A DNA stretch of 64,000 nt, taken from positions 4,402,001 to 4,466,000 of the forward strand of contig NZ_FNTG01000001.1 in NCBI RefSeq assembly GCF_900104795.1, written 5' to 3'. Below, piece after piece: positions 30,118 through 39,091 of this stretch. Every line of letters begins with the position of its first letter. The stretch's first letter is position 1. This DNA is from Burkholderia sp. WP9. Lineage in GTDB: Bacteria > Pseudomonadota > Gammaproteobacteria > Burkholderiales > Burkholderiaceae. Under the pieces are notes generated by a model. The model was not told the origin of the DNA. It was given only the letters and a program-made list of their open reading frames with translations, and searched no databases. Both the position numbers and the translations under genes were made by a program.

Positions 30118-31080
30118 CTACGGCCTGCGCGGGGTTTGAAACGCGGCCGTATGGTCTTGATTCACGCGAATCGCTTCGCTCGAATTTCCGCTTGAATCCG
30201 CGTGCGACGCCGATGAACCGGCGGCGCGCCGCGCGTGATAATCCGTCGCCCACGAGGGCGGCGCAAACAGTGCGCGCAGCTTGTTGCGCCAGCCGCGCAC
30301 GCTCGCGAAGTCGGCGCCCATCGACGCCCATTCGTGAAACGTCGCCTTCAGCGGGTTATACGTGTGAAGGGGCTCGACGATGCCGTAGACCGGCGCATCG
30401 CGCTCGTCTTCCTCGACATAGCTGCCGAACAGGCGATCCCAGATCACCAGCACGCCGGCATAGTTGCGGTCGATATAGCGGTCGTTGCGCGCGTGGTGCA
30501 CGCGATGGATCGACGGCGTGTTGAACACGTATTCGAGCCAGCCGAGTTTGCCGATGGCCTGCGTATGCACGAAAAACTGAAAGCCCAAGTTGATCAGCAC
30601 GATCGCGACGATCTGCTTCGGCGGAAAGCCGAGCACGGCAAGCGGTGTCCAGAACAGCCACATGCCCGCGATCGGATACATCAGGCTCTGGCGGAACGCG
30701 GTCGAAAAATTCATGCGCTCCGACGAGTGATGCACGACATGCGCGGCCCATAGCCAGCGCACGCGATGGCTGCAGCGATGGAACACGTAGTAGAGCAGAT
30801 CCTGAGCGACGAACAGCACAACGAACGAGACCCAACTCGCCTGCCACGTGTAGATGCGGTAGTGATCGTAGAAGAACGCGTAGACGGGAATGACGGCGAG
30901 CCACGCGAGCTTGTCGGCGCCCTGGTGCATCAGCGCGAGCGCCGTGTTGCAGAGCGTGTCGCGCCAGCTATAGAGTTGCGCGCCCGGACGCGTGCGCAAC
31001 AGGTGCCACGCCTCCCAGCCGATGCATGCGAGAAAGACTGGCGCCATGGCGAGCAGCAGCAATTCGGCATCGAATTGCAT
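30118..31080 (-). CDS. Sterol desaturase/fatty acid hydroxylase family membrane protein
   Basis: The 320-residue inner-membrane protein has four to five hydrophobic segments. Its histidine clusters are those of the non-haem di-iron hydroxylase family: HRCSHRVRWLWAAHVVHHSS around residues 107-126, a further VHTQ segment, and HRVHHARNDRYIDRNYAG around 195. Bacterial members modify lipids (hydroxylation of fatty acyl chains, hopanoids, ornithine lipids or carotenoids); the substrate cannot be chosen from sequence. The soluble tail after about residue 250 is basic and polar. It stands alone between the GDSL lipoprotein and dacB genes. Confidence 0.85.
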   Translation of the reverse strand: MQFDAELLLLAMAPVFLACIGWEAWHLLRTRPGAQLYSWRDTLCNTALALMHQGADKLAWLAVIPVYAFFYDHYRIYTWQASWVSFVVLFVAQDLLYYVFHRCSHRVRWLWAAHVVHHSSERMNFSTAFRQSLMYPIAGMWLFWTPLAVLGFPPKQIVAIVLINLGFQFFVHTQAIGKLGWLEYVFNTPSIHRVHHARNDRYIDRNYAGVLVIWDRLFGSYVEEDERDAPVYGIVEPLHTYNPLKATFHEWASMGADFASVRGWRNKLRALFAPPSWATDYHARRAAGSSASHADSSGNSSEAIRVNQDHTAAFQTPRRP

Positions 31081-31267
31081 GGTGTCTTCCTCCGTGGTCC
31101 CTGGCCGCCGCGCGGTGCGCGAGCGGTGTTGTCGTTATTGTTCGAGTGGACCGTCAGCGGTGTGCGGTCCCGGCGCCACGTCCAGCGTTTTACGCGCGCC
31201 TCAAACACTGCCCGACAGCGTACACGCTAGAGGACGTTGCCGCGCGCGGCTTCGCTAGAAGGAACAC

Positions 31268-32956
31268 TCAGTGAGCGCCGCGCTGGTGCGGGTTTTTCCT
31301 GGGCTTGCTGCTGCGCGGTTCGACGACGGGATCGGAAACTTTGGTGAAACCTTGAGACGGGCCCTGGTACACCCATTCGAGCAGCGCATCATGCGCAGCG
31401 CGAGCGGCTTCTGAATGCGGATCGTTGATCAGGCTGACGACCACGTAACTATTGCCGTCAGCCGAGGCCACATAGCCCGCGATTGCCCGAACGTCGCGCA
31501 ACGTGCCGGTCTTGATATGCGCGTTGCCGCCCGCGCCCTGGTTGGTCAGCCGATTGCGCATGGTGCCGTCCACGCCCGCGATCGGCAGCGACTCCACGAA
31601 CACCTGCGCGACCGGACTCGCGTTGGCCCGTTGCAGCAGATCGGCGAGCGCGAGTGCGGTGATGTGCTCGTCGCGCGAGAGGCCCGAGCCGTTGTCGAGC
31701 GTCAGATATTCCATGTTGATGCTGTCGCGGCGCAGAAACGCTTCGATTGCACGCGCCGACTTGGCGGGCGTGGCGGGACCCTTTTCCTCGGCCGCGCCGA
31801 TCGTCAGGAACAGATTGCGCGCCATCGTGTTGTTGCTGAATTTGTTGATGTCGCGAACGATGTCGGACAGCATCGGCCCCTGGTGTGTCGCCACGAGTTT
31901 GGCGCCCACGGGTACGGCGCCTTCGCGCGTCGCGCCGCTGAACGTGCCGCCGGTCTGTTGCCACAGCGCGAGAAAACCGCCCGCGAAAAATGCCGAGTGA
32001 TCGAGCACCGCGACGTTGATCGTGCGCGGGCCGCAGCGCACCGAATAGTCGCCGTCGAACGAGGCGACGACGGTGCCGTTCGGCTGCGGCGTGACGGTGG
32101 GCGACACGGAGGCCGCGTCGCCGCGGCATGGACCGTTGACAGCGTGCATCTGGTTGTCGATCTGTAACTGCGCGAGCGCGGGCAGCACGTCGATCGCGAC
32201 GCTGCCGTCGGGCGACGGCGTCAGTGTGAAGGACAGCGATTTGAACGCGTAGAGCAGCGGATCGGGGCCGACGTTGTACGGCGCGGTGGCGTCGTCGTCG
32301 AACGGCGGCAGGTCGCGCGTGGACGGATCGAAGTAGCGCTTGTCGAGCACCAGCGCGCCGTCTATGCCGTTGATGCCCGCCTTGTGAATCTTCTGGACGA
32401 GATCGATCAGTTCTTCCGGCACGAGCTTCGGGTCGCCCGTGCCCTGAATGTAGAGGTTGCCGTGCAGCACGCCGTTGGCGTCGACCGTGCCGTCCGTATA
32501 GGCGCTCGTGCGCCAGCGGTAGTCGGGGCCGAGGATCGACAACCCCGAGTAGGTGGTGACGAGCTTCATGGTCGAGGCGGGCATCATCGGCTTGCCGGCG
32601 TTCAGCGCGACGATCGGCGTGCGGTCGCCGACTTTCTCCACCACCACGCTGATCGACGACAGCGGCACGTGTGCGCGCTGCAAGCCGGCCATCACTTGCG
32701 GCGGCAATACCGTGGTGACGTTGACGCTCGGATGCGCGGCCTTGACGCGAGCCTGCGCGGCGAGCGGCAGCGAGGCGCTGCAGCCGAGCGCGACGCAGGC
32801 GAGCAGCCAGGCGCTCGCGCGCGGCGCGAAGCAGCGAGGCAGCCGAGATGCGCAAGCAGTGGGAACAGTGGAAGCAGTAGAAGCAGACGGGAAACCCGGA
32901 CGCTGCGCGGCAAGGCGCACGCGGCGTGCGAGAGAAGACAGAAAAGCGTGCGTCAT
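31268..32956 (-). CDS. dacB: D-alanyl-D-alanine carboxypeptidase/endopeptidase (PBP4)
   Basis: This class C penicillin-binding protein trims or cuts peptidoglycan crosslinks in the periplasm. From the ATG at 32956 it has 562 residues. All three active-site motifs are seen: SxxK as STMK (S128-K131), SxN as SNN in INKFSNNTMARN, and KTG in AHIKTGTLRD. The large insert between the first two motifs is typical of PBP4. The hydrophobic export segment (SAWLLACVALGCSASLPLAA, residues 48-67) is preceded by a basic, Ala/Ser-rich stretch of about 47 residues, unusually long for a signal peptide. The frame continues to 33121 without family support. Confidence 0.92.
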   Translation of the reverse strand: MTHAFLSSLARRVRLAAQRPGFPSASTASTVPTACASRLPRCFAPRASAWLLACVALGCSASLPLAAQARVKAAHPSVNVTTVLPPQVMAGLQRAHVPLSSISVVVEKVGDRTPIVALNAGKPMMPASTMKLVTTYSGLSILGPDYRWRTSAYTDGTVDANGVLHGNLYIQGTGDPKLVPEELIDLVQKIHKAGINGIDGALVLDKRYFDPSTRDLPPFDDDATAPYNVGPDPLLYAFKSLSFTLTPSPDGSVAIDVLPALAQLQIDNQMHAVNGPCRGDAASVSPTVTPQPNGTVVASFDGDYSVRCGPRTINVAVLDHSAFFAGGFLALWQQTGGTFSGATREGAVPVGAKLVATHQGPMLSDIVRDINKFSNNTMARNLFLTIGAAEEKGPATPAKSARAIEAFLRRDSINMEYLTLDNGSGLSRDEHITALALADLLQRANASPVAQVFVESLPIAGVDGTMRNRLTNQGAGGNAHIKTGTLRDVRAIAGYVASADGNSYVVVSLINDPHSEAARAAHDALLEWVYQGPSQGFTKVSDPVVEPRSSKPRKNPHQRGAH

Positions 32957-33175
32957 GGACGGGCGAAAAAGCAAAATGTCAGGGCGTGGGGCACGCGGTA
33001 ATCCGGGTTGCGGCAGGGCGTCGCGTGATACACGGACGAATCGCCGGCCGCGCGACGCAAAGCGCCCATTGTAGTGACATGCCGCGAGGCTGCGGTGGAA
33101 AATGCGCCACGCGCCGCACATGCTCGAGGCGGGCGCTAGAATGCGGCATCATTGAACGATTCGGAACGGATAACC

Positions 33176-33838
33176 ATGCGCATCTTGCTAGTCGAAGACG
33201 ACCGGATGATCGCCGAAGGCGTGCGCAAGGCGCTGCGCGGCGAAGGCTTCGCGGTCGACTGGGTGGAAGACGGGGAAGCAGCGCTCAGCGCGGCGGCCAG
33301 CCAGCCTTACGATCTCGTACTGCTCGACCTGGGGCTGCCCAAGCGCGACGGTCTCGACGTGCTGCGCATGCTGCGCGCACGCGGCCATGCGTTGCCGGTG
33401 CTGATCGTCACCGCGCGCGACGCCGTGGCGGATCGCGTCAAGGGCCTCGACGCCGGCGCCGACGACTACCTCGTCAAGCCTTTCGATCTCGACGAACTCG
33501 GCGCCCGCATGCGCGCGCTGATTCGCCGTCAATCCGGGCGCAGCGATTCGACCATCCGCCTCGGCAATCTGACGCTCGATCCCGCCTCGCATCAGGTCAC
33601 GCTCGACGGCTCGCCGGTGGCGTTGTCGGCGCGTGAATTCGCGCTGCTCGAGGCGCTGCTCGCGCGTCCCGGCGCCGTGCTCTCGAAGAGCCAGCTCGAA
33701 GAAAAAATGTACGGCTGGGGTGAGGAGATCGGCAGCAATACCGTCGAGGTCTACATTCACGCGCTGCGCAAGAAACTCGGTGCGGACCTGATCCGCAACG
33801 TACGCGGTCTGGGCTACATGATCGCTAAGGACGCCTGA
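33176..33838 (+). CDS. OmpR-family response regulator (QseB/PmrA-like)
   Basis: The 220-residue regulator has a receiver domain (residues 1-115) with the acidic pair in LLVEDDR, the phosphoacceptor D51 (LVLLDLGLPKRDG) and the KPFD lysine. A winged-helix DNA-binding domain (about 125-220) has LSAREFALLEALL and SNTVEVYIHALRKKLG, closest in my reading to the QseB/PmrA/TctD branch. The start at 33176 is preferred to 33152. The kinase gene follows after 4 bases. A PmrA/QseB-type box before the nearby degP gene (35238-35254) offers a likely target. Confidence 0.92.
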   Translation: MRILLVEDDRMIAEGVRKALRGEGFAVDWVEDGEAALSAAASQPYDLVLLDLGLPKRDGLDVLRMLRARGHALPVLIVTARDAVADRVKGLDAGADDYLVKPFDLDELGARMRALIRRQSGRSDSTIRLGNLTLDPASHQVTLDGSPVALSAREFALLEALLARPGAVLSKSQLEEKMYGWGEEIGSNTVEVYIHALRKKLGADLIRNVRGLGYMIAKDA

Positions 33839-33842
33839 GCCG

Positions 33843-35144
33843 ATGCGTTCGATCCGCCGTCAATTGCTGGTCTGGCTGCTGGCGCTGGTGCTGCTCGGTG
33901 TCGGCATCGCCGGTTGGCTGATCTACCGGCAAGCGCTTGCCGAAGCCAATGAACTCTTCGATTACCAGTTGGAGCAGATCGCCGCGGCGCTGCCGTCGGA
34001 ACCGTTCTCGCAGGTGCTGGGTTCGCGCGACACCGGCGACGAAGGCATCGTGCTGCAAATCTGGAATCGCAACGGCGTGCTGATGTACTACTCACGTCCG
34101 CGTGCGCCGCTCGCGCCGCGCGCCGAGCTCGGCTTTTCGACCGAGCACACGGATCGCGGCGAGTGGCGCGTGTATGGCGCGATCGTCGGCGATAACGTGG
34201 TGCAACTGGCGCAGCCGGTGTCCGTGCGTAACCGGCTTGCCGCGAATGTCGCGCTGCGCACGCTGTGGCCGTTGATCGTGCTGCTGCCGTTGCTGGGGCT
34301 CGCGGTGTGGGTGATCGTCGGACGCGGACTCAGGCCGCTGCGCCGCGTGACGAGCGCACTCGACGCGCGTCATCCCGAGGCACTCGATCCTTTGCCGGAC
34401 CAGCGTCTGCCGCTCGAAGTGCAGCCGCTCGTGCGCGCGCTGAACGGGCTGCTCGAACGGCTCGCCACCGCGCTCGATATTCAGAAGGCATTCGTCGCCG
34501 ACGCGGCGCATGAATTGCGCACGCCGCTGGCCGCCGTGCAGATTCAGGCGCAACTCGTGGCGCGCGCGAAAGACGAAGCGGGCCGCAGCGAAGCGCTCGC
34601 CGATCTGCAAGCGGGCGTGACGCGCGCCACGCGTCTTGCCGAACAACTGCTGGCGCTCGCGCGTTCCGAGCCGGACGGACTCGCCGCCACCGACGCGATC
34701 GATCTGCGCGCGCTGCTCGAAGAATGTGTGCTGGCTTACGCGCCGCTCGCGCAGAATCGCGGCGTCGATCTCGGCATCGAGGCGACGGAGTCCGCCACCG
34801 TGATCGGCGACGCCGACGCGCTGCGCGTGATGTTCAACAATCTCGTGGATAACGCAACCAAATACACGCCGCGCGGCGGACATGTGGATGTCGTTCTGCG
34901 TGTGGAAGAGGGACACCCGGTCGTGCGGATCGCCGACAGCGGCCCGGGGATCGATCCGGCGGAACGCGATCGCGTGTTCGACCGTTTCTATCGCGCGGGC
35001 GCCAGTGCGAACCGCACGCGGACCGACGTGGCGGGTAGCGGTCTGGGTCTCGCGATCGTGCGCCGCATCGCCGTGCAGCATCATGCCGCCGTGTTGCTCG
35101 ACGAATCGCCGGCGGGCGGCTTGCAGGTCAGCGTGCGCTTTTGA
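33843..35144 (+). CDS. Sensor histidine kinase (QseC/PmrB-like)
   Basis: The 433-residue inner-membrane kinase pairs with the response regulator just upstream. A first helix (about residues 9-27) and a second (about 140-158) enclose a periplasmic sensor of about 110 residues (2CSK-N type). A HAMP-like linker leads to the dimerisation helix with H223 in AAHELRTPLA. The ATPase domain shows the N box NNLVDNATKYT, G1 DSGPGID, F box VFDRFYRAG and G2 GSGLGLAIVRR. All catalytic elements are intact. The signal sensed is unknown; QseC/PmrB relatives respond to metals, pH or cationic peptides. Confidence 0.92.
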   Translation: MRSIRRQLLVWLLALVLLGVGIAGWLIYRQALAEANELFDYQLEQIAAALPSEPFSQVLGSRDTGDEGIVLQIWNRNGVLMYYSRPRAPLAPRAELGFSTEHTDRGEWRVYGAIVGDNVVQLAQPVSVRNRLAANVALRTLWPLIVLLPLLGLAVWVIVGRGLRPLRRVTSALDARHPEALDPLPDQRLPLEVQPLVRALNGLLERLATALDIQKAFVADAAHELRTPLAAVQIQAQLVARAKDEAGRSEALADLQAGVTRATRLAEQLLALARSEPDGLAATDAIDLRALLEECVLAYAPLAQNRGVDLGIEATESATVIGDADALRVMFNNLVDNATKYTPRGGHVDVVLRVEEGHPVVRIADSGPGIDPAERDRVFDRFYRAGASANRTRTDVAGSGLGLAIVRRIAVQHHAAVLLDESPAGGLQVSVRF

Positions 35145-35237
35145 AGGACGGGCTTTCAGTTCGTAAGAGGCTTTGATCGAGGCTTGTGCAACGCTGCAAT
35201 AGCGCCTCGAAAACAGGATGGAAGCGATCTGTCGCTG

Positions 35238-35254
35238 CTTAAGACTCTTTTAAG
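35238..35254 (+). promoter_or_regulatory. Candidate PmrA/QseB-type response regulator box before degP
   Basis: CTTAAG at 35238-35243, ACTCT as a 5-base spacer, and TTTAAG at 35249-35254 fit the published PmrA-type consensus YTTAAK-N5-YTTAAK exactly. It lies 94 bases after the kinase stop codon and 58 bases before the degP ATG, in the only non-coding gap of the cluster. The matching regulator family is encoded upstream, so direct control of the protease is a reasonable inference. Confidence 0.6.
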
Positions 35255-35312
35255 TGACGCCACGTACGCTTCGAGACATCCAAAGTCTCTTTCTCCCAGT
35301 CAGGAGTACACG

Positions 35313-36830
35313 ATGAACGCGAAAACCTTGTCCCGCAGCGCTGTTGCAGTGGCTGTCGCCGTGGCGCTCTCCGCCGGCTATGTGGCGGGGCATCGCGACG
35401 TGCCCGCGCCGCAGGTGATCACGCCGGCGCAAGCCGCGATGATGCCCGCCGAAGCCGCCGCCAAAACCGGCATTCCCGACTTCTCCGGCCTCGTCGAAAC
35501 CTACGGCCCGGCGGTCGTCAACATCAGCGCGAAACATGTCGTCAAGCAGACGGCGCTGCGCGGCAATTCCGGTAATGGCAACGGCGGCGGCAACCAGTTG
35601 CCGATCGATCCGAGCGATCCGTTCTACCAGTTCTACAAGCACTTCTTCGGCGGCATGCCGGGTATGCAGGGCGGCGACGGCGGCGATGCGCCCGATCAGC
35701 CGAGCGCGAGCCTGGGCTCGGGGTTCATCGTCAGCAATGACGGCTACATCCTGACCAATGCGCACGTGGTGGACGGCGCGAACGTCGTCACGGTGAAGCT
35801 GACCGACAAGCGCGAATTCCGCGCGAAGGTGGTCGGCGCCGACAAGCAGTCCGACGTCGCCGTGCTGAAGATCGACGCGAGCAATCTGCCGACCGTGAAG
35901 ATCGGCGACCCCCGTCAAAGCAAGGTCGGCCAGTGGGTCGTCGCGATCGGTTCGCCTTACGGTTTCGACAACACGGTGACCTCGGGCATTATCAGCGCCA
36001 AGTCGCGTTCGCTGCCTAACGAAAACTACACGCCGTTCATTCAGACCGACGTGCCGGTGAACCCCGGCAACTCGGGCGGCCCGTTGTTCAATCTGCAAGG
36101 CGAAGTGATCGGCATCAATTCGATGATCTACTCGCAGACGGGCGGCTTCCAGGGCCTTTCGTTCGCTATCCCGATCAATGAAGCGATCAAGGTCAAGGAC
36201 GACATCGTCAAGACCGGTCACGTGAGTCGCGGCCGCCTCGGCGTGGCGGTGCAGGGCATGAACCAGACACTGGCCGATTCGTTCGGCATGCAGAAGCCGC
36301 AAGGTGCGCTGGTTAGCTCGGTCGATCCGGGCGGCCCGGCCGCCAAGGGCGGTTTGCAGCCGGGCGACGTGATCCTGTCGGTGAACGGCGAGCCGGTCGG
36401 CGACTCGTCCGATCTGCCGGCGCAGGTCGCGGGTCTCGCGCCGGGCAGTTCGGCGACCGTGCAGGTATGGCGCGACAAGGCCACCAAGGACCTGAAGGTG
36501 ACCATTGGCTCGTTGTCGGATGCGAAGGTGGCGTCAGACAAGGCCGATCAGCCGACCCAGTTGCAAGGCCGCCTCGGCGTGGCAGTGCGGCCGCTGACGC
36601 CGGAAGAAAAGAGCGGTGCGTCGGTGTCGCACGGTCTGCTCGTGCAGCAGTCAGGCGGCGCGGCGGAAAGCGCCGGCATCCAGCCGGGCGACGTGATTCT
36701 GGCGGTCAACGGCCGGCCCATTTCGAGCGTCGATCAGTTGAAGCAGATGATCGCCGGTGCCGGCAACAGCATCGCGTTGCTGATCCAGCGCGACAACGCG
36801 CAGATCTTCGTCCCGGTCGATCTCGGCTGA
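35313..36830 (+). CDS. degP: Do-family periplasmic serine protease (DegP/MucD-like)
   Basis: The 505-residue exported protease/chaperone handles misfolded envelope proteins. An N-terminal hydrophobic segment (residues 9-25) directs export and has no clear lipobox. The trypsin-like domain holds the triad H151 (TNAHVVDG), D181 (SDVAVLKID) and S254 (PGNSGGPL). PDZ1 (about residues 305-395) and PDZ2 (about 420-500) follow, as in DegP. A Gly/Asn-rich loop (about 86-93) lies in the position of the LA loop. CAGGAG precedes the ATG at 35313. A PmrA-type box and a two-component system lie just upstream. Confidence 0.93.
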   Translation: MNAKTLSRSAVAVAVAVALSAGYVAGHRDVPAPQVITPAQAAMMPAEAAAKTGIPDFSGLVETYGPAVVNISAKHVVKQTALRGNSGNGNGGGNQLPIDPSDPFYQFYKHFFGGMPGMQGGDGGDAPDQPSASLGSGFIVSNDGYILTNAHVVDGANVVTVKLTDKREFRAKVVGADKQSDVAVLKIDASNLPTVKIGDPRQSKVGQWVVAIGSPYGFDNTVTSGIISAKSRSLPNENYTPFIQTDVPVNPGNSGGPLFNLQGEVIGINSMIYSQTGGFQGLSFAIPINEAIKVKDDIVKTGHVSRGRLGVAVQGMNQTLADSFGMQKPQGALVSSVDPGGPAAKGGLQPGDVILSVNGEPVGDSSDLPAQVAGLAPGSSATVQVWRDKATKDLKVTIGSLSDAKVASDKADQPTQLQGRLGVAVRPLTPEEKSGASVSHGLLVQQSGGAAESAGIQPGDVILAVNGRPISSVDQLKQMIAGAGNSIALLIQRDNAQIFVPVDLG

Positions 36831-36918
36831 TCGGGTGAGCGCGGCGGCTGTACCGGTCGGCGGCCGGGCGGCGGTTTGACCGACGGCTAGCCGATTCGTC
36901 CGCGAATTGAAGTAATGC

Positions 36919-36961
36919 TTGCCGGTCCCGTTGCATTTACTGCCAGCGGACCGGCAATTTT
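36919..36961 (+). terminator. Rho-independent terminator after degP
   Basis: TTGCCGGTCC at 36919-36928 pairs perfectly with GGACCGGCAA at 36948-36957 across a 19-base loop, followed by TTTTCATTT. The rest of the 301-base gap between degP and the next gene (36831-37131) shows no gene or other motif. Confidence 0.75.
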
Positions 36962-37131
36962 CATTTGGTGCCAACTATTGAAGCAGGGCGTTGCGCGCTA
37001 CCCGGCGTGGCGCGCAGCGGTTTTCCAGAGGACGCGCCGGCGGCTTGGCACGCAGGTTGCGTCTACCTTGGTCCGGGCCCATCGCGGGGTGCCGGAGAAG
37101 CAGGGATAAGACCTCAACAAGGAGCGAACCG

Positions 37132-37629
37132 ATGAAAACCCAACGCAATCAGCGAAGGCTCGTAGCCGCTGCGGTATGCGCAGCGCTCACGCTCGGTCTG
37201 GCGGGTGGCGCGTGTGCACAGCAGGCAAGCGACACGACCGGCGGCACGACCACCGATCAAACCAGCGCGGGTAACGCCAACGGTGGCGGCCTGCCGCAAA
37301 TCCAGCAGCAAGGCGATGTCTCGTTCGTGTCGGGCGGCGTCGGCCTCGACGAATCGAAGGCATTACAGCAGGCGCAAAGCCAGTGGCCACTGTCGCTGCG
37401 CTTCACCGGCCCCGGTTCCGACTTTCTCGCCGACGTCCACGTGCGCGTGGTCGATGCGCACAACGGCGAAGTGCTGACGACTACGTCACGCGGGCCGTAT
37501 ATGCTGGTCAAACTGCGCCCGGGCCGCTACACGGTGCATGCGCAATACAAGGATCGCGACCAGTCCAAGGCGGTGACGATCCCGGCCAAGGGTACCGCCA
37601 AGGCCGCGTTCTACTGGAACACGCAATAA
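37132..37629 (+). CDS. Exported protein with carboxypeptidase-regulatory-like domain
   Basis: The 165-residue protein has a signal peptide (basic start, then AAAVCAALTLGLAGGACA, cut before QQ). A Thr/Asn/Gly-rich linker (about residues 32-60) leads to a beta-sandwich domain (about 75-163). That domain contains VHVRVVDAHNGEVLTTTSRG and MLVKLRPGRYTVHAQYKD, a pattern shared with carboxypeptidase-regulatory and transthyretin-like repeats that mediate surface or sugar binding. AAGGAG lies 9 bases before the ATG at 37132. It is probably periplasmic or surface-exposed. No specific function can be given. A weak terminator follows. Confidence 0.75.
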   Translation: MKTQRNQRRLVAAAVCAALTLGLAGGACAQQASDTTGGTTTDQTSAGNANGGGLPQIQQQGDVSFVSGGVGLDESKALQQAQSQWPLSLRFTGPGSDFLADVHVRVVDAHNGEVLTTTSRGPYMLVKLRPGRYTVHAQYKDRDQSKAVTIPAKGTAKAAFYWNTQ

Positions 37630-37716
37630 GCGTGAGGCCGTTTTGCGCGGAGTTGCGGCTAGCTTCGTACCCCGCGCAGGAACGTCGCGCAATCGGCCGG
37701 ACTTTGGCCGATAATG

Positions 37717-37745
37717 AAGCCACGGGTACGCCCCGTGGCTTTACT
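37717..37745 (+). terminator. Probable terminator with weak T-tract
   Basis: AAGCCACGGG at 37717-37726 pairs perfectly with CCCGTGGCTT at 37732-37741. Only a broken T-tract follows (TACTGTTT), so termination may be partial before the DUF427 gene. Confidence 0.5.
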
Positions 37746-37780
37746 GTTTGCACGACCGCACACCATCACGGAGCCGAGAC

Positions 37781-38173
37781 ATGAGCGATGCCTTGACACC
37801 TCACGGAAGCCCCGGCACGAGTGCGGGCGGGCACACCATCGTGATCACCGGCAACCATCACCGGGTGCGGGTGATACACGGCGGTGTGACCATGGCCGAT
37901 ACGCAGGCGGGACTGACACTGGCGGAAACCGGTTTGCCGGACGTGTTCTATTTTCCGCGTTCGGATGTGAACATGGCGCGGCTCGAACGCTCGGCGCATA
38001 CGTCGCACTGCCCGTTCAAGGGTGAGGCGTCGTACTTCCATCTGCGCACGGAAGACGGCCTGATCGAAAACGCCGTGTGGAGCTACGAAACACCGCTCGA
38101 GCCGGCGGCCACGATCAAAGGGTATCTCGCGTTTTACGCATCGCGCGTCGACCGCATCGATCAGACGTCCTGA
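37781..38173 (+). CDS. DUF427 domain-containing protein
   Basis: The 130-residue soluble protein belongs to the DUF427 family of small beta-rich proteins. It has HRVRVIHGGVTMADTQAGL, YFPRSDVNMARLERSAHTSHCPFKGEASYF, and WSYETPLEPAATIKGYLAFY, the three blocks that define the family. The conserved His-Cys-Pro-x-Lys-Gly-x-Ala segment may form a binding site. No function is established. GGAG (37770-37773) lies upstream of the ATG at 37781. The CoxG-like gene follows 33 bases later in the same direction, so they may be co-transcribed. Confidence 0.88.
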   Translation: MSDALTPHGSPGTSAGGHTIVITGNHHRVRVIHGGVTMADTQAGLTLAETGLPDVFYFPRSDVNMARLERSAHTSHCPFKGEASYFHLRTEDGLIENAVWSYETPLEPAATIKGYLAFYASRVDRIDQTS

Positions 38174-38206
38174 TCCCGCTGTCGCGCGTTCATCGGGGAG
38201 GCTGCC

Positions 38207-38956
38207 ATGGAACTGAACGACGCGTTACGGATTCCGCTTGCGCCGTCTGAGGTTTGGGAGGCGTTGCAAGACCTCGCGCTATTACGCGCCAGCCTCGACA
38301 ACTGCGAGTCGTTCACGCGCCTTGCGCATGGCGAATACGAGCTGATCATGACGGTGCCGCTCGGCCCGCTGCGCGCGCGTTATGAAGCACGCGCCCACGT
38401 GGCCGGGCAGGATTCCGGCCCGGCGGACGCGCAGCGCCGCACCATCAACTTCAAGGCGCGCGCCGAAGGCATCGGCGCGTTGCGCGGTCAGATCGAAGTG
38501 CGCTTGCGCGCCGACGAAGGCGGGCATGGCGCCGACAAGGCGCGCGGCACGCGGATCGACTACACGATCTGGGCAACCTCGTCCGGCCCGCTCGCCGAAC
38601 TGCCGACACGTCAACTCGAAAACGCCCTGCATCAACTGGCCGACGACTTCTTCTCCGAGTTCGACGCTGTCGTGCGCGCCAAGCATGGGCAAGGGCCCAA
38701 CCGTGCACGGGGCTCGGCGGTGCGCCGTCAGCATGTGTTTCTGCGGCCGATCACACTCGGCGGCATGGCGCGGCGCGTGCGCCCGGACCACGGCAATGCG
38801 TTGCCCGGCCGCGCGGCAAGTGCGTCGCATGGACACTCGCACGGGGTCTCGCATCACGAGCCCAGTCCGCACGCAGTGCCGAACTGGGCCTGGGCGGCGA
38901 TGATCTTTCTGGTGGCGCTGCTGTTGTATGTGGCGCGCTGGATCAGCGAACATTGA
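38207..38956 (+). CDS. CoxG/SRPBCC-family protein with C-terminal membrane anchor
   Basis: The 249-residue protein has an SRPBCC (START-like) domain in residues 1-165. It starts MELNDALRIPLAPSEVWEAL with DNCESFTRLAHGEYELIMTVPLGPL and a C-terminal long helix (QLENALHQLADDFFSEFDAV), the pattern of CoxG (carbon monoxide dehydrogenase subunit G). A polar, His-containing linker and a single hydrophobic helix (WAWAAMIFLVALLLYVARWI, near 223-242) close it; CoxG is likewise membrane-recruiting. No cox structural genes are nearby, so CO oxidation is not implied. Lipid or quinone binding are alternatives. Confidence 0.78.
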   Translation: MELNDALRIPLAPSEVWEALQDLALLRASLDNCESFTRLAHGEYELIMTVPLGPLRARYEARAHVAGQDSGPADAQRRTINFKARAEGIGALRGQIEVRLRADEGGHGADKARGTRIDYTIWATSSGPLAELPTRQLENALHQLADDFFSEFDAVVRAKHGQGPNRARGSAVRRQHVFLRPITLGGMARRVRPDHGNALPGRAASASHGHSHGVSHHEPSPHAVPNWAWAAMIFLVALLLYVARWISEH

Positions 38957-39091
38957 TATTCGTCGCTGGGTCGCTTTGGCGTCGTTCCGGTGCGCGGGGC
39001 GCGTATCGCTACTGTCGCGCCGGCGCGACTACGAAATTTCGGTGGGCTGCTACGAAACGTCGTCGGCGCAACTAGCGCCGCGTTCGCGCGG

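Noticed and set aside
38957..39091. Possible terminator or small gene between the CoxG-like and GlxA-like convergent genes
   Set aside because: No stem with a T-run and no frame with coding character was found in the 135 bases.
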